Notes: a model not told the origin generated them from the letters alone. A stretch of 64,000 nucleotides of DNA from Pseudoxanthomonas sp. SL93 (GCF_026625825.1 NZ_CP113065.1:3038001-3102000), one strand, 5' to 3'. Shown: positions 1 through 10,772, counted from the first letter of the stretch. Translations and numbers: made by a program.

Positions 1-1339
1 CAACTACCAGGACGACTATTACGACTGGGACGCCGAATACAACTTCCGCGACCGCGACGTGCTGGTGGCCGGGCCCGAAGCCGCGGCCATGGCGGGCAAC
101 TTCCAGGCCTTCTGGGATGCCCGCCGCAGCGTGCCGGCGGAGCGCCTGAATGACGTCGGCCGCACCCTGCTGGACGGTGGGGTGCCCGCCATGCCGGTGC
201 CGTCCTACCTGCGGCCGGAGCGGGTGCAGGCGCTGTCGCTGGAAGCCAACGACGCCGGCGTGATCGAGCAGCGCTTCGTGCAGGCCGCGTATCCGGTCGG
301 CGCCGTGCAGTACGTGGCCGACCTGCCGCAGAAGCACCGCCGCGAGCGCGCGGACAACGCGGCGCCGGCCGCCCCCGAACTGGAGGCGCTGATCGCCGGC
401 GCGCAGACCGAAGTGCTGCTGCAGACGCCGTACCTGGTGCTGTCCAAGCAGGCACAGAACCTGTTCCGCGCCCTGCGCCAGCGGCAACCGCCGCCGCGGG
501 TCATCGTGTCCACCAACAGCCTGGCGGCCACCGACAATCCCATCGTTTACTCGATGTCGTTCAAGTACAAGCGCCGCTACCTGCGCGAGTTCGGCTTCCA
601 GATCCACGAGTACAAGCCGTTCCCGGAAGACGCGCCGGTGGACTACGCCGCGTTGATGCCGGATGGTCCGCCGCTGGCGACGGAAGGCGAGGTTTCTTCC
701 CGCACGGCATCGGGCAGCGGGGGAATCCGCGGGCCATCGGGTTCGCTCGGGCCCTCGGGGAACGCCAGCGCGGGCGAGACCACGCGCCGCCTGCAGCGCA
801 CCGAGTCGCGTCCGTCGTTCTTCAGCAGTGGCGCGGCCACCGAACCCCTGCCGCTGAAGCGCGCGGGCGTGCGCATGGGCCTGCATGCCAAGTCGATGGT
901 GATCGACGGCGCCACCGCGGTGATCGGCACGCACAACTTCGATCCGCGTTCGGAGAACTACAACACCGAGGCGGCGGTGGTGATCCGCGACGCGGCCTTC
1001 GCGCAGGCGCTGGCGGAGAGCATCCGCCGCGACATGTCGCCCCGCAATGCCTGGGTGATCGCCCCGCGCGCGAAGCCGCCGGTGTTCTCGGGCCTGGACT
1101 ACAGCCTGGGCAAGGTGTCCGAATCGCTGCCGATCTTCGATGTCTGGCCGTGGCGCTACGCCAGCAGCTACGAATTCCAGCCCGGGCCGGAATGCCCGCT
1201 GCCGCTGGCGCCGAAGGACCCCGGCTTCCATCGCTGCTATGTGGCCGTGGGGGATTTTCCCGAGGTCAACGTGGGCCCGAAGTGGCTGTACACGCGCGTG
1301 CTGACCGCCTTCGGCGCGGGCCTGGTGCCGATCCTCTGA
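1..1339 (+). CDS. Phospholipase D family protein (cardiolipin synthase-like), 5' end outside window
   Basis: The reading frame is open from the first bases (first full codon at 2), so the gene begins upstream; the GTG at 59 is internal. What is visible is the C-terminal half of a two-HKD phospholipase D protein: an HxKxxxxD active-site motif (HAKSMVIDG) followed by GTHNFDPRSENYNTE is present, and the first HKD motif must lie upstream. Family members transfer or hydrolyse phosphatidyl groups at the membrane. Between an EYKPFPEDAP segment and the HKD motif there is a Gly/Ser/Pro/Arg-rich stretch of about 65 residues (nt about 655-860) that looks like an insertion. The exact substrate cannot be told from this part. 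Confidence 0.85.
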   Translation, partial: NYQDDYYDWDAEYNFRDRDVLVAGPEAAAMAGNFQAFWDARRSVPAERLNDVGRTLLDGGVPAMPVPSYLRPERVQALSLEANDAGVIEQRFVQAAYPVGAVQYVADLPQKHRRERADNAAPAAPELEALIAGAQTEVLLQTPYLVLSKQAQNLFRALRQRQPPPRVIVSTNSLAATDNPIVYSMSFKYKRRYLREFGFQIHEYKPFPEDAPVDYAALMPDGPPLATEGEVSSRTASGSGGIRGPSGSLGPSGNASAGETTRRLQRTESRPSFFSSGAATEPLPLKRAGVRMGLHAKSMVIDGATAVIGTHNFDPRSENYNTEAAVVIRDAAFAQALAESIRRDMSPRNAWVIAPRAKPPVFSGLDYSLGKVSESLPIFDVWPWRYASSYEFQPGPECPLPLAPKDPGFHRCYVAVGDFPEVNVGPKWLYTRVLTAFGAGLVPIL

Positions 1340-1427
1340 GCGCCGGGTGCGCATGTCCGGCCCTCCGCCCGACCGGCGTATTCTGTAGCGGCATGCCAAT
1401 CGCCCTTCAACCATCACGGATTCCCCG

Positions 1428-1856
1428 ATGACGTTCCGCGCCCCCGTCGACCTTGCCGCCCTGAATGCCTTCGCACGCGACAGCCTGGTGTCGCACCTGG
1501 GCATCGTGATGACCGAGGCGGGCGAGGACTGGCTGCGCGCGACGATGCCGGTGGACCGTCGCACGGTGCAGCCGTTCGGCATCCTGCATGGCGGCGCGTC
1601 GGTGGTGCTGGCCGAAACGCTGGGCAGCATGGCCGGCAACCTGTGCGTGGACACGACGAAGGAAATGGTGGTGGGGCTGGAGATCAATGCCAACCACCTG
1701 CGCGCGATGCGCGATGGCGTGGTCACCGGCACCGCGCGTGCGCTGCACATCGGGCGCAGCACGCAGGTGTGGGAGATCCGCATCGAGAACGACGACGGCA
1801 AGCCCGTCTGCATCTCGCGACTGACCCTGGCGGTGGTGCCGGTGCCGAAAGCGTGA
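1428..1856 (+). CDS. Hotdog-fold acyl-CoA thioesterase, YdiI/MenI type
   Basis: 142 residues, the usual length of this family. It closely resembles E. coli YdiI (MenI): ATMPVD..RT.QPFG.LHGGASVVLAE near residues 39-64, with the catalytic Glu in VLAE, then VVGLEINANH. YdiI hydrolyses aromatic and aliphatic acyl-CoAs, including 1,4-dihydroxy-2-naphthoyl-CoA. Xanthomonads use ubiquinone, so a general housekeeping thioesterase role is more likely than menaquinone synthesis (inference). The ATG start follows no strong Shine-Dalgarno. The next gene is co-directional and starts about 70 nt downstream. Confidence 0.85.
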   Translation: MTFRAPVDLAALNAFARDSLVSHLGIVMTEAGEDWLRATMPVDRRTVQPFGILHGGASVVLAETLGSMAGNLCVDTTKEMVVGLEINANHLRAMRDGVVTGTARALHIGRSTQVWEIRIENDDGKPVCISRLTLAVVPVPKA

Positions 1857-1923
1857 CCGGCGCTGTCCCTGCGACGGGCACGGACGCATTCCGCCGGACC
1901 CCGCCATCCGGTATCGTGACGGG

Positions 1924-2721
1924 ATGAGCAACCCCCCCGTCCCTGCCGCCGGTGGCGGCAGTGTGGCGCGTGCGTTTCGTTACCTGTACCGCGTGCCGCT
2001 GCTGCTGATCCACCTGTTGGTGTTCCTGCCCCTCATCCTGGTGTGCATGCTGCCTCCGCAGGGCGGCATCGCCGTGGGCGGGGAGCGGCTAGAGGAATGG
2101 GTGGTCCGCAAGTGGTCTGCCGGCCTGATGCGCATCTTCGGCTTCCGCCTGCGCCGCGTGGGAACCCCGTTGCCGGGCGCGACGATGTTCGTCGCCAACC
2201 ACGTCAGCTGGATCGACATCGAGGCGCTGCACAGCCAGCGCATGATGGGGTTCGTGGCCAAGCACGAGATCCGCAGTTGGCCGGTGGTGGGCTGGCTGGC
2301 GTCGCGCGGGCAGACCATCTTCCACCAGCGCGGCAGCCAGGAATCCCTGGGTGGCGTGCTGCACGAGATGATGCTCCGCCTGCGCAGCGGCAAGTCGGTG
2401 GGCGTCTTCCCGGAAGGCCGCACCCGCGACGGCCATGCGGTGGGACCGTTCCATGCGCGCATCTTCCTGGCGGCGGTGGAGGCCGGTGTGCCGGTGCAGC
2501 CGGTGGCGCTGCGCTATGGCGCGCGCGGCAGCGCGCAGCCGGTGGTGGCGTTCGGGCCGAAGGAGAGCTTCTTCGCCAATTTCGTGCGCTTGCTGGGCGA
2601 GCCGGCACGCAGCGCCGACATCTGCTTCCTGGAGCCGATCCGCGTCGCCGACGTGGAAGGACGCCGGCGCATCGCCGAGCTGTCGCGCGAGCGCATCGTG
2701 CAGGCGATGGCCGCCGGTTAA
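1924..2721 (+). CDS. Lysophospholipid / 1-acylglycerol-3-phosphate acyltransferase (PlsC family)
   Basis: 265 residues. An N-terminal hydrophobic segment (about residues 20-45) is followed by the acyltransferase motif H(X)4D in ANHVSWIDIE, then a GQTIFHQRGS block and the substrate-binding FPEGRT motif, in the order typical of PlsC. Such enzymes acylate lysophosphatidic acid or related lysolipids (for example ornithine lipids, OlsA) at the inner membrane. Which substrate applies is not clear from sequence, and a xanthomonad usually carries several paralogues. TATCGT lies 6 nt before the ATG and there is no clear Shine-Dalgarno, so a leaderless message is possible. Confidence 0.85.
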   Translation: MSNPPVPAAGGGSVARAFRYLYRVPLLLIHLLVFLPLILVCMLPPQGGIAVGGERLEEWVVRKWSAGLMRIFGFRLRRVGTPLPGATMFVANHVSWIDIEALHSQRMMGFVAKHEIRSWPVVGWLASRGQTIFHQRGSQESLGGVLHEMMLRLRSGKSVGVFPEGRTRDGHAVGPFHARIFLAAVEAGVPVQPVALRYGARGSAQPVVAFGPKESFFANFVRLLGEPARSADICFLEPIRVADVEGRRRIAELSRERIVQAMAAG

Positions 2722-2817
2722 CCGGTCGCGGCGCGGTTTTGCGTTGTCAGGGGAAAACCGAGGGCATACTCCACTGACCGGTGTCACCCTCACACCACCC
2801 GGCTCGCGACTCCCACG

Positions 2818-3807
2818 ATGATCACTGCTGCCGACTACCGTCCTCCACGCTGGCTGCGCAACGCGCACGTGCAATCCGTGCTGGGTTCCAGCCCGCTCCG
2901 CAGTCGGCGGGGCATGCGCGCCTTGAGCGGCACCGGTGCGGTGACCACGGCGCATATCGTGGATGGCGGCGACGGCGTGCGGCTGCAGGGCCTGCACAGC
3001 CACCTGCCGGGCCAGGCATCGCGCGGGTTGGCGCTGCTGCTGCACGGCTGGGAAGGCAGTGCCGAATCCAGCTACATGCGGACGACCGCCGCGCAGCTGC
3101 TGGCACGCGGATTCGAGGTGTTCCGCCTGAACTTCCGCGACCACGGCGACACCCACCACCTCAACGAAGACCTCTTCCACTCCAACCGGCTGGACGAGGT
3201 GATGCACGCGGCGCTGGACGTGTCGCGGCGGTTCGCGTCGGGCCCGATGCGGCTCGCCGGCTACTCGCTGGGTGGCAATTTCGCGTTGCGGCTGGCGTTG
3301 CGCGCACCCGAGGCGGGCCTGGCGCTGGCGCACGTGGCGGCGGTGTGCCCGCTGCTGGACCCGGCCACGACGATGGACCGCATCCAGAACGGCATGCCGT
3401 TCTACGACTGGTACTTCACCCGCAAGTGGCGCAGCTCGCTGGTCCGCAAGCGCGACCTGTTCCCGCAGCGGCATGACTTCGACGACGCCACGCTGGCGCT
3501 GGACATCCGCGCGCTGACCGACTGGCTGGTGCAGCGGCATACCGGGTTCGGCACGCTGGAGGCGTACTTCGACGGCTACTCCATCGCCGGCGACCGGCTG
3601 GCGGGTCTTCAGGTGCCGGCGCACATCCTGATGGCCGAGGACGACCCGGTCATTCCGTTCGACACGTTCCGCGACTGGGTGCTGCCCCCGCAGGCCACGC
3701 TGGAGATCGCCCCGTGGGGCGGGCATTGCGCGTTCATCGAAAACGCCGCCTGCGACGGCTATGCCGAGCGCTGGGTGGCCGACCGGCTGACCGCCGGCGC
3801 GGCCTGA
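2818..3807 (+). CDS. Alpha/beta hydrolase of the YheT family
   Basis: 329 residues, the typical length. It shows the YheT signature RNAHVQSVLG at the N-terminus, the oxyanion-hole segment LLLHGWEGSAESSYMRT, the nucleophile elbow GYSLGGNFAL (Ser), an acid region AEDDPVIPF and a terminal GGHCAFIE (His), which is a complete Ser-Asp-His triad. Family members act as esterases of uncertain natural substrate. The gene stands alone, with about 100 nt on each side. A CATACT hexamer about 50 nt upstream could be its -10 element. Confidence 0.85.
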   Translation: MITAADYRPPRWLRNAHVQSVLGSSPLRSRRGMRALSGTGAVTTAHIVDGGDGVRLQGLHSHLPGQASRGLALLLHGWEGSAESSYMRTTAAQLLARGFEVFRLNFRDHGDTHHLNEDLFHSNRLDEVMHAALDVSRRFASGPMRLAGYSLGGNFALRLALRAPEAGLALAHVAAVCPLLDPATTMDRIQNGMPFYDWYFTRKWRSSLVRKRDLFPQRHDFDDATLALDIRALTDWLVQRHTGFGTLEAYFDGYSIAGDRLAGLQVPAHILMAEDDPVIPFDTFRDWVLPPQATLEIAPWGGHCAFIENAACDGYAERWVADRLTAGAA

Positions 3808-3824
3808 GCCCGCGCCGCGACCGC

Positions 3825-3830
3825 TACAAT
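3825..3830 (+). promoter_or_regulatory. -10-like hexamer TACAAT before the TPR gene
   Basis: TACAAT in the context CCGCTACAATAGGCG lies 28 nt before the ATG of the TPR/sulfotransferase-like gene, a good match to a sigma70 -10 element. No clear -35 is seen 17 nt upstream, as is common in high-GC genomes. Confidence 0.35.
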
Positions 3831-3858
3831 AGGCGTTTGCCCGAACGCCGGTAGCCCC

Positions 3859-5931
3859 ATGTACGACTCGATCATTGATGCCCTGCGCCGTGGCGCCGCG
3901 GGCGACGCCCTGGCCGCCGCGGAAGCGCTGGTGGCCGACCGCCCCGACGATGCGCAGGCGCACCGCTGGCTGTCCGCCGCCCAGCAGCAGGTCGGCCAGG
4001 CCGAGGCCGCGCTGGCCAGCATCGACCGCGCGATCGCGCTGGCCCCGGAGAACGCCGAGCTGCACCTGGCCCGCGCCGGCGTGCTGATCGGCAGCCGCCG
4101 CCCCGACGAGGCGCAGGCCGCGCTGTCCAGCGCCAGCGGGCTGGACCCCAACCAGTTCGGCGCTTACCTGATCCAGGCGCAGCTGGCACTGGGTCGCGGC
4201 GACCTGGACGAAGCCGAGCGCTACAACCGCCTGGCCGCGCGTGTCTCGCCCGATCACCCGCAGCTGGCCGCCGTCGACGGCATGGTCACCCTGCGCCGCG
4301 GCGATGCGGACCGCGCGCTGAAGATCGTCTCCGCCGCCATGCAGGCGGCGCCTGACGACGCCCAGCTGCGTTACGCGCTGGGCTTCATCCACATGGCGCT
4401 GGGGCACTGGGCGTTCGCCGAGCAGGCCTTCCGCGGCATCGTCGACAAGACCCCGGGCACGCACAGTCTGCGCAGCCTGATCGCCGACCTGGTCCGCCGT
4501 CAGGGGCGTCCCGCTGACGCCGCCGATGAGCTGCAGGTGATGGTTGCCCAGACCGGTACCGACAACCCGGCCCTGCATCGCCACATCGGCCAGCTGCGGC
4601 TGGCCGCCGGCCAGAACGATGAAGCGTTGAAGGCACTGCGCGTGGCGCTGGCCGCACAGCCGCGCGAACGCGCCACGCTGCTGGCGATCATCGAGGCCTG
4701 GCGTCGCCTCGGCGCGCAGGACGATGCGCGTGCCAGCCTGGATGCCGCGTTGGCCACCACGCCCGATTCGCATGAGCTGTGGCTGTCTCGCCTGGTGTTC
4801 GAAGCGGTCGGCAGCGCCGAGGCGCGCGCCGTGGTCGAACGCTGGGTCGCGGCCATGCCGACCCACCTGCCGGCGCTGGAAGCGCAGATGACCGTGCTGG
4901 ACGCCGCCGGCGAGGCTGACGGCGCCGAAGCCGTCGCGCTGCGCATCGTCGAACTCGATCCGGGCCGCACCAGCGGCGAGCAGCGCGTGGTCGAAGCCCT
5001 GCTGGCCCGCGACCCCGACGCCGCCATCGCGCGCGTCACCGGCATCATCGCGGGCGTGCAGGACGTGGCGCAGCAGCAGAGCCTGCGCGGCTGGCTGGGG
5101 TTCGTGCAGGACCGTGCCGGCCGCCACGCCGATGCGGTGGCCACCTGGTCCGCCCTGGCGCACGAGCTGGCGCCGTCGCGCCTGCCGCTGTGGACGCCCA
5201 CCGCTCCGCCCGCGGAATGGCCTGCGCGCGCGCAGCAGCCCGACGGCCCGGCGGCACGCCCCATGCTGTTGTGGGGCGCGCCGGGAACGGTGGTGGAATC
5301 GCTGGCGGGCGTGATCGGTTACATCACCGACGAGTTCCGCGGCGACCGCTTCCTGCCGCAACCGCCGAAGGACGGTTTCCAGAACTACACCACGCCGGCC
5401 GCACTGGCGTCCGGCGCGCTGTCGGGCCAGGCGCTGATCGCCGAATGGCAGGCCACGCTGCCCGCGCGCGGCATCCACGACGGCAAGGTGGTGGACTGGC
5501 TGCTGTGGTGGGACAACGCGCTGCTGCATGCGCTGCGTCCGCACCTGCCGCAGGGCCTGCTGCTCATCGCCGTACGCGATCCGCGCGATGCCTTCCTCGA
5601 CTGGATGGCGTTCGGCTCGCCGGCGCCGTTGGCGCTGGACGACCTGCAGGAAGGCGCGCAGTGGATGGCCACGCTGTTCGGCCAGATCGCCGACCTGCAC
5701 GAGCAGGACCTGTACGAACACCGGCTGATCCGCATGGACGCCATCAAGGACGACGCCGGTGGCGTGTCCGCGGCGCTGGGCGAAGCGCTGGGCGCGCAGC
5801 TGCCGGTGCCGCCGTCCTCGGGCGCGCGCCGTTTCCCGGAAGGCCACTGGCGCCACTACGCCGCCGCACTGTCCGGTCCGTTCGCCGCGCTCACGCCGGT
5901 GGCGGTGCGCCTGGGTTATCCGGAAGCCTGA
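3859..5931 (+). CDS. Tetratricopeptide-repeat protein with C-terminal sulfotransferase-like domain
   Basis: 690 residues. Residues 1 to about 440 are Ala/Leu-rich TPR units (for example APENAELHLARAGVL and SPDHPQLAAVDGMVTLRRGD). The last ~230 residues resemble the sulfotransferase fold: a P-loop-like start (MLLWGAPGT) and a VRDPRDAFLDWM segment like the 3'-phosphate-binding RDPRD motif. The normal PSB-loop basic residue (P-K/R-S-G-T) is not present in GAPGTVVE, so catalysis is doubtful. TPR-sulfotransferase fusions are common in xanthomonads but mostly uncharacterised. No signal peptide is seen, so it is probably cytoplasmic. Confidence 0.7.
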   Translation: MYDSIIDALRRGAAGDALAAAEALVADRPDDAQAHRWLSAAQQQVGQAEAALASIDRAIALAPENAELHLARAGVLIGSRRPDEAQAALSSASGLDPNQFGAYLIQAQLALGRGDLDEAERYNRLAARVSPDHPQLAAVDGMVTLRRGDADRALKIVSAAMQAAPDDAQLRYALGFIHMALGHWAFAEQAFRGIVDKTPGTHSLRSLIADLVRRQGRPADAADELQVMVAQTGTDNPALHRHIGQLRLAAGQNDEALKALRVALAAQPRERATLLAIIEAWRRLGAQDDARASLDAALATTPDSHELWLSRLVFEAVGSAEARAVVERWVAAMPTHLPALEAQMTVLDAAGEADGAEAVALRIVELDPGRTSGEQRVVEALLARDPDAAIARVTGIIAGVQDVAQQQSLRGWLGFVQDRAGRHADAVATWSALAHELAPSRLPLWTPTAPPAEWPARAQQPDGPAARPMLLWGAPGTVVESLAGVIGYITDEFRGDRFLPQPPKDGFQNYTTPAALASGALSGQALIAEWQATLPARGIHDGKVVDWLLWWDNALLHALRPHLPQGLLLIAVRDPRDAFLDWMAFGSPAPLALDDLQEGAQWMATLFGQIADLHEQDLYEHRLIRMDAIKDDAGGVSAALGEALGAQLPVPPSSGARRFPEGHWRHYAAALSGPFAALTPVAVRLGYPEA

Positions 5932-5970
5932 TTCCCGCACGCCGCGGAAGAACGACATAGGGAGCACGCC

Positions 5971-6579
5971 ATGCGTCTGTGGAGCGACAGTTTCAGCAAC
6001 ACCCAGCCCATCCCGGCCGAATTCGCGATGGGCCAGCCGGACGGATTCGCACCCAACCGCAATCCGCACCTGGCCTGGGACGATGTGCCGGCCGGGACGA
6101 AGTCATTCGCGCTGTTGTGCATCGATCCGGATGCGCCGACCGTGCCGGAAACCGTCGGTCGCGACGACCTGCAGATCCCGGTGGACCAGGTGCGCGGCGA
6201 TTTCGTCCACTGGGCGATGGTCGACATCGCGCCGGATGTGCGCGTGATTGCCGCGGGCAGCTGCAGTGATGGCGTCACCGCGAAAGGGAAGCAGCAACCT
6301 GCCGGCCCGAAAGGCGCGCGGCAGGGCCTGAACGGCTACACCGGCTGGTTTGCCGGCGATGCGCAGATGGGCGGCGACTACTTCGGTTACGACGGTCCGT
6401 ATCCGCCGTTCAACGACCTGCGCACGCATCGCTACTTCTTCCGCCTGTTCGCGCTGGACGTGGCCACGCTGGACCTGCCGGCGCGCTTCACCGCCGCGGA
6501 CGTGCTGCGTGCCATGCAGTCGCACGTGCTGACGGAAGCGACGCTGCATGGCACGTATTCGTTGAACACGAAGGCCTGA
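5971..6579 (+). CDS. YbhB/YbcL family Raf-kinase-inhibitor-like (PEBP) protein
   Basis: 202 residues. PEBP hallmarks are visible: NPHLAWDDVP, FALLCIDPDAP, DFVHWAMVDI and a late PPFNDLRTHRYFFRLFALD, matching the bacterial YbhB/YbcL group that binds small anionic ligands; physiological role unknown. An AGGGAG Shine-Dalgarno sits about 8 nt before ATG. No signal peptide is present. It is convergent with the next gene, with a short hairpin between them. Confidence 0.88.
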   Translation: MRLWSDSFSNTQPIPAEFAMGQPDGFAPNRNPHLAWDDVPAGTKSFALLCIDPDAPTVPETVGRDDLQIPVDQVRGDFVHWAMVDIAPDVRVIAAGSCSDGVTAKGKQQPAGPKGARQGLNGYTGWFAGDAQMGGDYFGYDGPYPPFNDLRTHRYFFRLFALDVATLDLPARFTAADVLRAMQSHVLTEATLHGTYSLNTKA

Positions 6580-6591
6580 GAGCGGGCGCCT

Positions 6592-6615
6592 GACGACGGG
6601 GCTTTTCCCGTCGCC
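6592..6615. terminator. Hairpin between convergent genes
   Basis: A 7-bp GC-rich stem built on GACGGG / CCCGTC around a GCTTTT loop lies between the convergent YbhB and META-domain genes. There is no T tract outside the stem, so it is only a weak bidirectional terminator candidate. Confidence 0.35.
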
Positions 6616-6645
6616 ACCTGCGTCGCTCCTGCAACGAGCGGGGGC

Positions 6646-7479
6646 TCAGCGCTTCACGCTTTCCGATTCCACCACCATGTCCAGCACGTACGCGCGGGCT
6701 GAGCCGTCGGCAGGCGGGTTCTTCACGGTGTAGCGATCCACGCGCAGCACGTTGCGGACGCCGGGCTCGTGCGTGTAGCCCTCGATGCTGTCGTGGAAAT
6801 GCTGGAACTCGCCGGGCGTGCCGGTCTTGATGCCTTTGTCGTCGTACTCGATCTCGCGCACCTGCAGGCACTGCTTGTCGGGGATCAGCGGGTGGCTGCA
6901 CGGCCTGGTGTCCGCGGCGACTTCAAGGAACACGCGCTCGCCGGGGCCGCCGTAGCGGGTTTGCGCCGTGGGGTCGCCTCCGAACATCAACTTGTCGCCC
7001 TGGGTCGTGGTCAAGGTCAGTTGGGTGACGCCATCCTGCGTAGCAGCCAGTGTCAGTGGGCCCTCCAGGCGCTTGCCGGCTTCCTGGTCCAGCGCCATCA
7101 GCGTGCTGTCGGTGCAGGCCATCATCGTGGATACCATGCGGCCGACCGTCAGCGTGTCGCCCGCCAGCGTGTAGCTGCCGCCCATGCGGTTGCAGGTGTT
7201 GCCGACCGACAGGCGACCGTCGCGGAAATCCAGTTGCAGCGGTTTGTCCGCGCGTGCGAACAAGGCGTCGATGCGCTGGCCGTTGGCGTCCGTCGCCTGC
7301 ATGAGGCGCCAGTGATACTGCGGCAGCAGCGTGGAAGCATCGATCGGCGCCGCAGGGGGAGCGGGGGTCGATGACGTGGCGACCGGTGTTTCGGCGGGAA
7401 CCGGCGCGGCCGTCTCGTCGGCGGGCTTCGGGCACCCAGCCAGCAGCAGGGGCAGGGCCAACAGCAGCAGTCGTTTCAT
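6646..7479 (-). CDS. META and DUF4377 domain lipoprotein
   Basis: 277 residues from the ATG at 7479. The frame extends 12 codons further, but MKRLLLLALPLLLAGC is a textbook lipoprotein signal with lipobox LAGC. After a Pro/Ala/Thr-rich linker comes a META domain (YHWRLMQATDANGQ ... LQLDFRDGRLSV..CNRMGGSY, with ACTDS late in the domain), as in heat-shock HslJ. The last ~100 residues (RVFLEVAADTRPC.. onward) match the DUF4377 type. META/DUF4377 proteins are envelope proteins of unknown function; HslJ is linked to novobiocin tolerance. Monocistronic by position. Confidence 0.8.
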   Translation of the reverse strand: MKRLLLLALPLLLAGCPKPADETAAPVPAETPVATSSTPAPPAAPIDASTLLPQYHWRLMQATDANGQRIDALFARADKPLQLDFRDGRLSVGNTCNRMGGSYTLAGDTLTVGRMVSTMMACTDSTLMALDQEAGKRLEGPLTLAATQDGVTQLTLTTTQGDKLMFGGDPTAQTRYGGPGERVFLEVAADTRPCSHPLIPDKQCLQVREIEYDDKGIKTGTPGEFQHFHDSIEGYTHEPGVRNVLRVDRYTVKNPPADGSARAYVLDMVVESESVKR

Positions 7480-7627
7480 GGCGGTTTCCTCGGACAGGGG
7501 TCCATGCAAACGCATGAACGCTTAGAACGGGGTGAAGGCTGGCAGCGCAATGTCTGCCGTGCCGCCGCGCGACGGGCTTGCCTTCAACGGCCCCGATCGC
7601 GACTCACGTCGCTCCCGCGGGCGAAGG

Positions 7628-8425
7628 TCAGCTGCCGACCGGCATCAGCAACAGCAGCAGCCCGCCCAGCACGATGCGGTAGATGGCGAAGCCGGTGAAG
7701 CGGTGCGCCTTGATGAAACCCAGCAGCCACTTCACCACGACGAAGCCGGTGGCCGTGGCCGCTGCGAAGGCCAGGGCGACGGCGGCCCAGTTCTCGCTGC
7801 CGAGGGCGTCGTCCTTGACCAGTTCCAGGAACGCGTAGCCGCTGGCCGCGAACATGGTGGGGATGCCCAGCAGAAACACGAACTCCGCCGCCGACGAGCG
7901 CCGGCTGGTGCCGGCCAGCATCGCCATGAAGATCGCCGCCGCCGAGCGCGACGTGCCGGGGAAAACACCGGCCACCACCTGCGCCAGCCCGACCAGCACC
8001 GCCACTTTCCAGGTGATCGTCGCCACGTCGCCGCGCTTTTCGGCGAAATGCTCGGCCACCAGCATCCACACGCCGCCGAGGATCAAGGCCCAGGCCACCG
8101 GGGTGACGGTTTCCGGCAGTTCCCAGCCGGCCAGGCGCACGGGCAGGCCGACCAGCGCGGTGACCAGAAAGGCGGTGGCCAGCTTCAGAGCGTAGTCGCG
8201 GGTTTCCGCATCACGCCAGCAGCCTGTCGCCAGTTCCCATATGCGGCGGCGGAACACCAGCGTCGTGGCCAGGATCGCACCGGCCTGGATGACGATGTTG
8301 AAGAAGTCCGATTGCTCGCCCAGCCAGTGCTGGGCGATCAGCAGGTGCCCCGTGCTGGAAATGGGCAGGAATTCGGTCAGGCCTTCGAGGATGCCGAGCA
8401 GCAGCGCGGCGAGCAGGTCGGTCAT
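7628..8425 (-). CDS. uppP: Undecaprenyl-diphosphate phosphatase
   Basis: 265 residues, the family length. It dephosphorylates C55-PP to C55-P for peptidoglycan and other glycan synthesis, at the periplasmic face of the inner membrane. Both BacA motifs are present: the (E/Q)XXXE region in GILEGLTEFLPISSTGH at the N-terminus and PGTSRSAAAI in the middle, with about eight hydrophobic segments. The start was set at MTDLLAALLLGI because an upstream in-frame ATG would add 18 non-membrane residues that homologues lack. It is divergent from glnA, so its promoter lies within or next to the glnA control region. Confidence 0.92.
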   Translation of the reverse strand: MTDLLAALLLGILEGLTEFLPISSTGHLLIAQHWLGEQSDFFNIVIQAGAILATTLVFRRRIWELATGCWRDAETRDYALKLATAFLVTALVGLPVRLAGWELPETVTPVAWALILGGVWMLVAEHFAEKRGDVATITWKVAVLVGLAQVVAGVFPGTSRSAAAIFMAMLAGTSRRSSAAEFVFLLGIPTMFAASGYAFLELVKDDALGSENWAAVALAFAAATATGFVVVKWLLGFIKAHRFTGFAIYRIVLGGLLLLLMPVGS

Positions 8426-8474
8426 GGAGGGGTGCGGGACGCCGGGAAGCGGCCAAGGATAGTGGAAAGCCTCG

Positions 8475-8491
8475 CGCACCGTTATGGTGAG
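8475..8491. promoter_or_regulatory. NtrC-type binding site (distal) upstream of glnA
   Basis: The sequence CACC-GTTAT-GGTG fits the NtrC dyad GCACC-N5-GGTGC in both half sites, missing only the outermost 3' positions. It is centred near 8483, about 128 bp before the predicted glnA start point and 31 bp from a second box, almost the spacing of the two strong NtrC sites of enteric glnAp2. Confidence 0.6.
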
Positions 8492-8505
8492 GGCGCGGGG
8501 ATATA

Positions 8506-8522
8506 TGCACCAAAATAGGGAT
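8506..8522. promoter_or_regulatory. NtrC-type binding site (proximal) upstream of glnA
   Basis: TGCACCAAAAT matches the left half and centre of the enteric glnA NtrC site exactly; the right half is degenerate (AGGGAT). It is centred near 8514, about 97 bp before the predicted transcription start and roughly three helical turns from the distal box, so both would lie on the same face. Confidence 0.5.
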
Positions 8523-8583
8523 TGCGCGTGAAAGGGACGTCAAGGCATGCCAACAGAATCAATGGCTTGGGGAATCTGCGAGG

Positions 8584-8600
8584 TTGGCACGAGGATTGCT
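8584..8600 (+). promoter_or_regulatory. Sigma54 (RpoN) promoter of glnA
   Basis: TTGGCACG-AGGA-TTGCT matches the -24/-12 consensus (YTGGCACG-N4-TTGCW) at every position, with the invariant GG at 8586-8587 and GC at 8598-8599. The start point should be near 8611, giving a leader of about 28 nt before glnA. With the two NtrC-type boxes upstream, this is a complete nitrogen-starvation promoter. Confidence 0.85.
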
Positions 8601-8638
8601 CTATCGGGCTACATCCTTATCCAACCCGAGGTCCCGAG

Positions 8639-10757
<2,119 letters not shown>

Positions 10758-10772
10758 CACTCGGAGCCCCAC

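Noticed and set aside
2089..6069. A 1326-codon open frame on the minus strand across five plus-strand genes
   Set aside because: It is antisense to well-supported genes (acyltransferase, YheT, TPR protein, YbhB). Long antisense frames arise from the strong third-position GC bias, and its translation is Arg/Gln/His/Gly-rich without domains.
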